Below are positions 3,661 to 6,415 of a stretch of DNA of 6,415 nt, in pieces. The stretch spans positions 1-6,415 of the forward strand of contig JAFDAE010000126.1 in assembly GCA_019314005.1 (NCBI GenBank), in the 5' to 3' direction. The DNA is from Deltaproteobacteria bacterium (GTDB lineage: Bacteria; Desulfobacterota; Desulfobacteria; C00003060; C00003106). Within the stretch, counting starts at the first letter, position 1. Each line of letters opens with the position of its first letter. A program made the position numbers and the translations under genes. The notes under the pieces are model-generated. The model searched no databases, was not told the origin of the DNA, and saw nothing but the letters and a program-made list of their open reading frames with translations.

Positions 3661-5638
3661 TTGTTCTCAGGTTTTCGTAAAAAATTGCATAGTCATACAT
3701 GTGGTACACGCCCTCGGGAAATGTGACGCTTGTCGTCGGCAATTCTTCAGGATTGGATATATTCGTAATCACCAGTGCGTTGTTCACTACTTGTGCAGCC
3801 GCAAAATTAGGGTATCTGTTCGGATGCTCGGGATTTTCGTGCTTGAAGAATACTGCTTCTATATTAGCAGAAGCAGGTGCAAATACGGTATCGGTTTTCC
3901 AGGTTAAAGGGTTTACCACAAAGGATCTCGGGAGTACTGTTGGGGCCTGGCTCTCCTTGCCTTTTTCATCAGATATAGTATTATATGTAATAAAACAGCC
4001 AGTATCTGTCGAATTCTTACAGATTTTCATTAATGGATTTATATTCAGATCCGATTGCGTGACTGAATAACCAATAACATAAGCCGCGATAAGTTTTTCA
4101 AGAGACTCGGGATCACCGGTAAGGAGTTCCCCTGCTTTTGATAGTTCGACAACTCTGACCGAACCCTGGCTATGGGCCGCCAGAATGATAGGTCTCTCTC
4201 CTTTATTGAAATTTTCCATAAAATAATTGAACGCATTGATGAGATCTTTCTGTCCCAAGTCGAAGATCGGTTTTGCATCGGTAAGCATCAAAGGGTTGAT
4301 TTTCACATTGTTCTGCCTGTAATAAGGAGCGTAAATATTCGCCTGTCCGTCAAATATGCTGGCCTGTTCCACAAGAGTCCATGTTGCTTTTTCCCTTAAA
4401 TCGGAATCGTAGATATCCATCAGATAGGTTGATTCGTCGGAAAGAATGGTTGGATATACCCAGAACACATCCACAGGCTGTTGTTCACTGCTAAAATGCG
4501 CAGGCATGGTAAGCCAGCTATCGGGATTGTTATAGTCGGGGGCTTTCGGCACATCTTTCTCGGGATCAAAAGGAGGCAACGTTACAGGAACCCCCAACTC
4601 CTTTCCCTGCAAATCTTTCACCTTAAGAGCACCTTCATTCTGATATGCAATAATCCTGTCACCTACATTCTCTTCCAGATTCCGGTAAAAAAACGGAAAA
4701 TCATAGCGGTGATAGACCCCTTCGCCCTGCGGACCGAGGTCAAGGACTTCGCTTTCAGGAAGCTCTGTAATCAGTGCCCCTTTTTCCAGGTCAACCTCTG
4801 CACCACAGTAGTTGTCCACCTCACGCAGAAATTCTCCTGTAGAATCGTTGTAAAACCTTGCACCAAGGTTCTCAGAGGCCGGAGCGTAGGTTGCATCCGT
4901 CTTCCAGTTCAGCGGATTGATGCAGTGTGCACCGGGCAGGAGCATCGGGCCACCCTCAGAGGTTGCAGACTGCGTATTGTAGGTAATCACAACACCGGTA
5001 TCATTGGCACCCTCTGCTGCCGTAAGGCCAGATTCTGCAAGATCCTCGTCGGTAACGGTATAGCCGATGAGATATGCGGCAACCATCTGGTTGCGGATTT
5101 CTTCATCGTCCCCGAACCGGTTCTTGATAAGCTCAATGAGTGCCATCGTTCCCTGGCTGTGTCCTGCAAGGATAAATGGCCGGCCTTCATTGAGGTTATT
5201 GATATAATAATCAAAGGCATCCTCAACATCAGCAGCACCCAGCTTAAACACGTCAAGATTGGTTGCCAGTTCAGCCTGAGATATATCTGCCGCGGTTGAC
5301 ATCTGCCGGTAGTACGGGGCAAATACGTTTGCATCTGACTCATACACACTTGCCTGTGCTGCAAAGATTCCCTGCGCCAGAGCCCTGTCTCTTTCATCGG
5401 TAATATCCATAGAGCCGGATGCATTGGCGCTGATTGTCGGATAGACGTAGAAGACATCCACTTCTTTTTCTATGGAAGGCAGTGCAATCCAGTTATCTGA
5501 ATCTGCATAATTCACACCATTGACTGAACTCGCTTCTTCCTGTGCCACGGAATTATCTTCACCACAACCACCTGTACCCACCAGGCCAGTAACCACAATT
5601 AAAGTAATCAACAAAAAAACTGAAGATTTTCGATTCAT
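3623..5638 (-). CDS. Predicted lipoprotein with two tandem DUF3089 alpha/beta-hydrolase domains
   Basis: It encodes 671 residues from ATG 5638, chosen over GTG 5659 because GAGGTGA (5652-5646) sits 7 bases upstream. The N-terminus is a signal peptide: a basic start, hydrophobic residues 7-22, then TGGC with Cys25 as likely lipidation site. The residue at -3 is unusual for a lipobox. Two homologous DUF3089 domains follow, about 49-333 and 374-671. Each begins W(I/L)-x-(L/M)-P, then VDVF-VYPTI, a nucleophile elbow (GHSQG with Ser161; AHSQG with Ser490), NPL-WKTD, and a C-terminal GVYH-YD with His310 and His646 as candidate catalytic histidines. Both domains therefore look able to act. DUF3089 belongs to the alpha/beta-hydrolase superfamily, probably esterase-like; the substrate is unknown. 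It is likely anchored outside the cytoplasmic membrane. The last 38 bp overlap the tnpB fragment frame, and the final codons appear derived from it. Confidence 0.85.
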   Translation of the reverse strand: MNRKSSVFLLITLIVVTGLVGTGGCGEDNSVAQEEASSVNGVNYADSDNWIALPSIEKEVDVFYVYPTISANASGSMDITDERDRALAQGIFAAQASVYESDANVFAPYYRQMSTAADISQAELATNLDVFKLGAADVEDAFDYYINNLNEGRPFILAGHSQGTMALIELIKNRFGDDEEIRNQMVAAYLIGYTVTDEDLAESGLTAAEGANDTGVVITYNTQSATSEGGPMLLPGAHCINPLNWKTDATYAPASENLGARFYNDSTGEFLREVDNYCGAEVDLEKGALITELPESEVLDLGPQGEGVYHRYDFPFFYRNLEENVGDRIIAYQNEGALKVKDLQGKELGVPVTLPPFDPEKDVPKAPDYNNPDSWLTMPAHFSSEQQPVDVFWVYPTILSDESTYLMDIYDSDLREKATWTLVEQASIFDGQANIYAPYYRQNNVKINPLMLTDAKPIFDLGQKDLINAFNYFMENFNKGERPIILAAHSQGSVRVVELSKAGELLTGDPESLEKLIAAYVIGYSVTQSDLNINPLMKICKNSTDTGCFITYNTISDEKGKESQAPTVLPRSFVVNPLTWKTDTVFAPASANIEAVFFKHENPEHPNRYPNFAAAQVVNNALVITNISNPEELPTTSVTFPEGVYHMYDYAIFYENLRTNVEERINSYFEW

Positions 5639-5645
5639 TCGACGC

Positions 5646-5652
5646 TCACCTC
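5646..5652 (-). promoter_or_regulatory. Ribosome binding site fixing the DUF3089 start
   Basis: GAGGTGA with a 7-base spacer to ATG 5638. It lies downstream of the alternative GTG 5659, so it supports the shorter protein, whose N-terminus is then a normal lipoprotein signal. Confidence 0.75.
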
Positions 5653-5681
5653 TTAACACGGATTGAATATTAAGCCCATCA

Positions 5682-5689
5682 CTTTTAAA
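5682..5689 (-). promoter_or_regulatory. Archaeal TATA box of the DUF3089 gene
   Basis: TTTAAAAG on the minus strand is preceded by purine-rich GTAGG in the position of a TFB-recognition element. Transcription would start about 25 bases downstream, near 5660. That gives a leader of about 22 bases containing the GAGGTGA site. The spacing is well fitted to archaeal promoters. Confidence 0.5.
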
Positions 5690-5722
5690 CCTACGCCCAA
5701 CATATCCACGAATCAGAACATG

Positions 5723-5975
5723 TCAAGATTCCACAAACTCAGGAATGAACGGTCTTCCCTCAAAGACACCTTGGATTGCATCAATCGTAGAGATATATCC
5801 TCGGTTACGACAGAAGGCAGTGTGCCGTGTTTTCTGTAATTTCATGTAGCCGATAGTCTCCTTCAATAATGTTGTTGAACAATTCTACCTCGTCTGATTT
5901 GACTGATACATCTGCTGTTGTTGTCGGTTTTACCACTGAGCGAATTGCGGCGACAGACTTCGCAGCTAGCAGGAG
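5723..5975 (-). pseudogene. Frameshifted remnant resembling an IS6-family transposase C-terminus
   Basis: On the minus strand one frame is open from 5975 to a stop at 5805-5807 and includes ELFNNIIEGDYRL (around 5846-5884). This resembles the block around the catalytic glutamate of IS6/IS240 transposases (YLNNIVEQDHR). After DYRL the similarity continues in the neighbouring frame (MKLQKTRHTAF, then STIDAIQGV) to a stop at 5723-5725. The order follows the usual IS6 ending (RTR-LGF, then STI-G-E). A one-base shift near 5846 explains the change. The two upstream catalytic aspartates are absent. The match is modest and made from memory, so another origin is possible. A 40-codon ORF at 5723-5845 could also be read alone but has a poorly spaced ribosome site. 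Confidence 0.38.
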
Positions 5976-5985
5976 TTATTCAACG

Positions 5986-6129
5986 TTAGGAGTTACGCAG
6001 TTGGCCGGTATTCACCAAATTGTGTTCGAGTATTTGCCAATAATTGGATGAAGTTTAATTTATATCCGCCATTTATTTCATCAGATTAAATGTGAATATA
6101 CATCGGCCCCTCAACTGCGTAAGTCCTAA
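5986..6129. mobile_element. MITE-like element with 18-bp terminal inverted repeats
   Basis: The left end TTAGGAGTTACGCAGTTG (5986-6003) and the right end CAACTGCGTAAGTCCTAA (6112-6129) are inverted copies with 17 of 18 matches. The symmetry continues imperfectly inward: GGCCG then GTATTCAC on the left, the reverse complement of GTGAATATACATCGGCC on the right. ACG flanks both sides (5983-5985 and 6130-6132) as a possible 3-bp target duplication. The interior is AT-rich, about 108 bp, and has no coding capacity. The TAGGACTTACGCA type of end is known from insertion sequences and their non-autonomous derivatives, so a parent transposase elsewhere in the genome is expected. Confidence 0.7.
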
Positions 6130-6415
6130 ACGTGTTACGATGCCACCAATCATGGATTTCCCTGAAATACAACGAAGTAGAGCTAGTGTCGAGTCATGCG
6201 TGAAATATCGTATCATGCACTCGTCATTCCCACAAAGGTGGGAATCCAGTTCATTGGTGATCGGTTAAGCCCTCCATTAGATCATTGGGGTAAATCTCTC
6301 ACGCGAAGGGGAGGACTCGTCGATGAATGTGGAAGACGTCTCTTCCGTCGCATTGGAGTGAGGAGCTATCAACTTCGGTGCAGCAACCTTCAAGGAAGGA
6401 ATCAGACGGGTAGTG
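6130..6415. other. Unresolved right-edge region
   Basis: A plus-strand frame from ATG 6196 stays open to the edge (73 codons, starting MREISYHALVI) but runs through the stem-loop repeat and lacks a ribosome site. A second plus frame reads MNVEDVSSVALE from 6323, hits TGA at 6359-6361, then continues in frame as GAINFGAATFKEG. A minus frame is also open (KVAAPKLIAPHSNATEE). None matches a family I can name. The segment may be the edge of another mobile element or a decayed gene. Confidence 0.25.
6226..6245. repeat. ATTCCCAC-AAAG-GTGGGAAT stem-loop repeat
   Basis: A perfect 8-bp stem with a 4-base loop sits in the context GTC-stem-CCAGT. It closely resembles the widespread intergenic repeat CATTCCCGCGAAAGCGGGAATCCAG of many bacteria. 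It is probably a REP/MITE-type element; there is no U-tract to make it a terminator. Confidence 0.7.

Noticed and set aside
3699..5457. Long plus-strand ORFs (e.g. 4481-5299) and out-of-frame minus-strand ORFs
   Set aside because: All lie over the DUF3089 gene, whose two domains with matching motifs prove the coding frame.
5869..6051. Plus-strand 60-codon ORF
   Set aside because: It crosses the left terminal repeat of the MITE-like element and lies antisense to the IS6-like fossil; probably a chance frame.

Overview
The window looks like an accessory stretch of an archaeal chromosome, most likely a methanogen of the Methanothrix/Methanosarcinales type. This assignment is tentative. It rests on TATA-box-like promoters about 25 bp ahead of plausible transcription starts, combined with good Shine-Dalgarno sites. 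It also rests on the character of the small genes: a cysteine-rich DUF3795-like protein, a RelE pair and HicBA. No rRNA, tRNA or housekeeping gene is present to fix the taxonomy. The gene content is typical of a mobile-element graveyard: few intact genes and many remnants.

Left part (1-745). The first 331 bases read, on the minus strand, as the 5' half of a group II intron. It starts GTGCGAC and has an 8-base EBS1 that exactly complements the exon just outside the 5' splice site; the rest lies beyond the left edge. Then come a short spacer with 9-bp CTTTGTGGT-type repeats in inverted orientation, an AT-rich stretch, and the 3' end of a decayed DNA-methyltransferase-like gene.

Middle (875-3051). 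A cysteine-rich DUF3795-like gene on the plus strand is followed by a second copy of the methyltransferase-tail relic, interrupted by an ACGCGAAG tandem array. Two toxin-antitoxin modules follow on the minus strand. One is a RelE/ParE-type toxin with a small antitoxin downstream of it; the other is hicB-hicA. A third copy of the methyltransferase-tail relic sits between them.

Right part (3108-5690, minus strand). A 5'-truncated IS200/IS605-type tnpB, with its end hairpin, abuts and overlaps the 3' end of a large gene for a predicted lipoprotein made of two DUF3089 alpha/beta-hydrolase domains in tandem. The last codons and stop of that lipoprotein gene appear to come from the transposon fragment. 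The lipoprotein gene has its own archaeal-looking promoter and a strong ribosome binding site.

Far right (5723-6415). A frameshifted remnant resembling the end of an IS6-family transposase is followed by a 144-bp element bounded by 18-bp terminal inverted repeats (MITE-like), then a short stem-loop repeat and an unresolved region running off the edge.

There is no single operon logic across the window. The functional units are the DUF3795-like gene, the two toxin-antitoxin pairs and the DUF3089 lipoprotein. The most informative signals are the intron/exon pairing, the triplicated methyltransferase-tail relic, the tnpB/DUF3089 junction and the MITE-like element.
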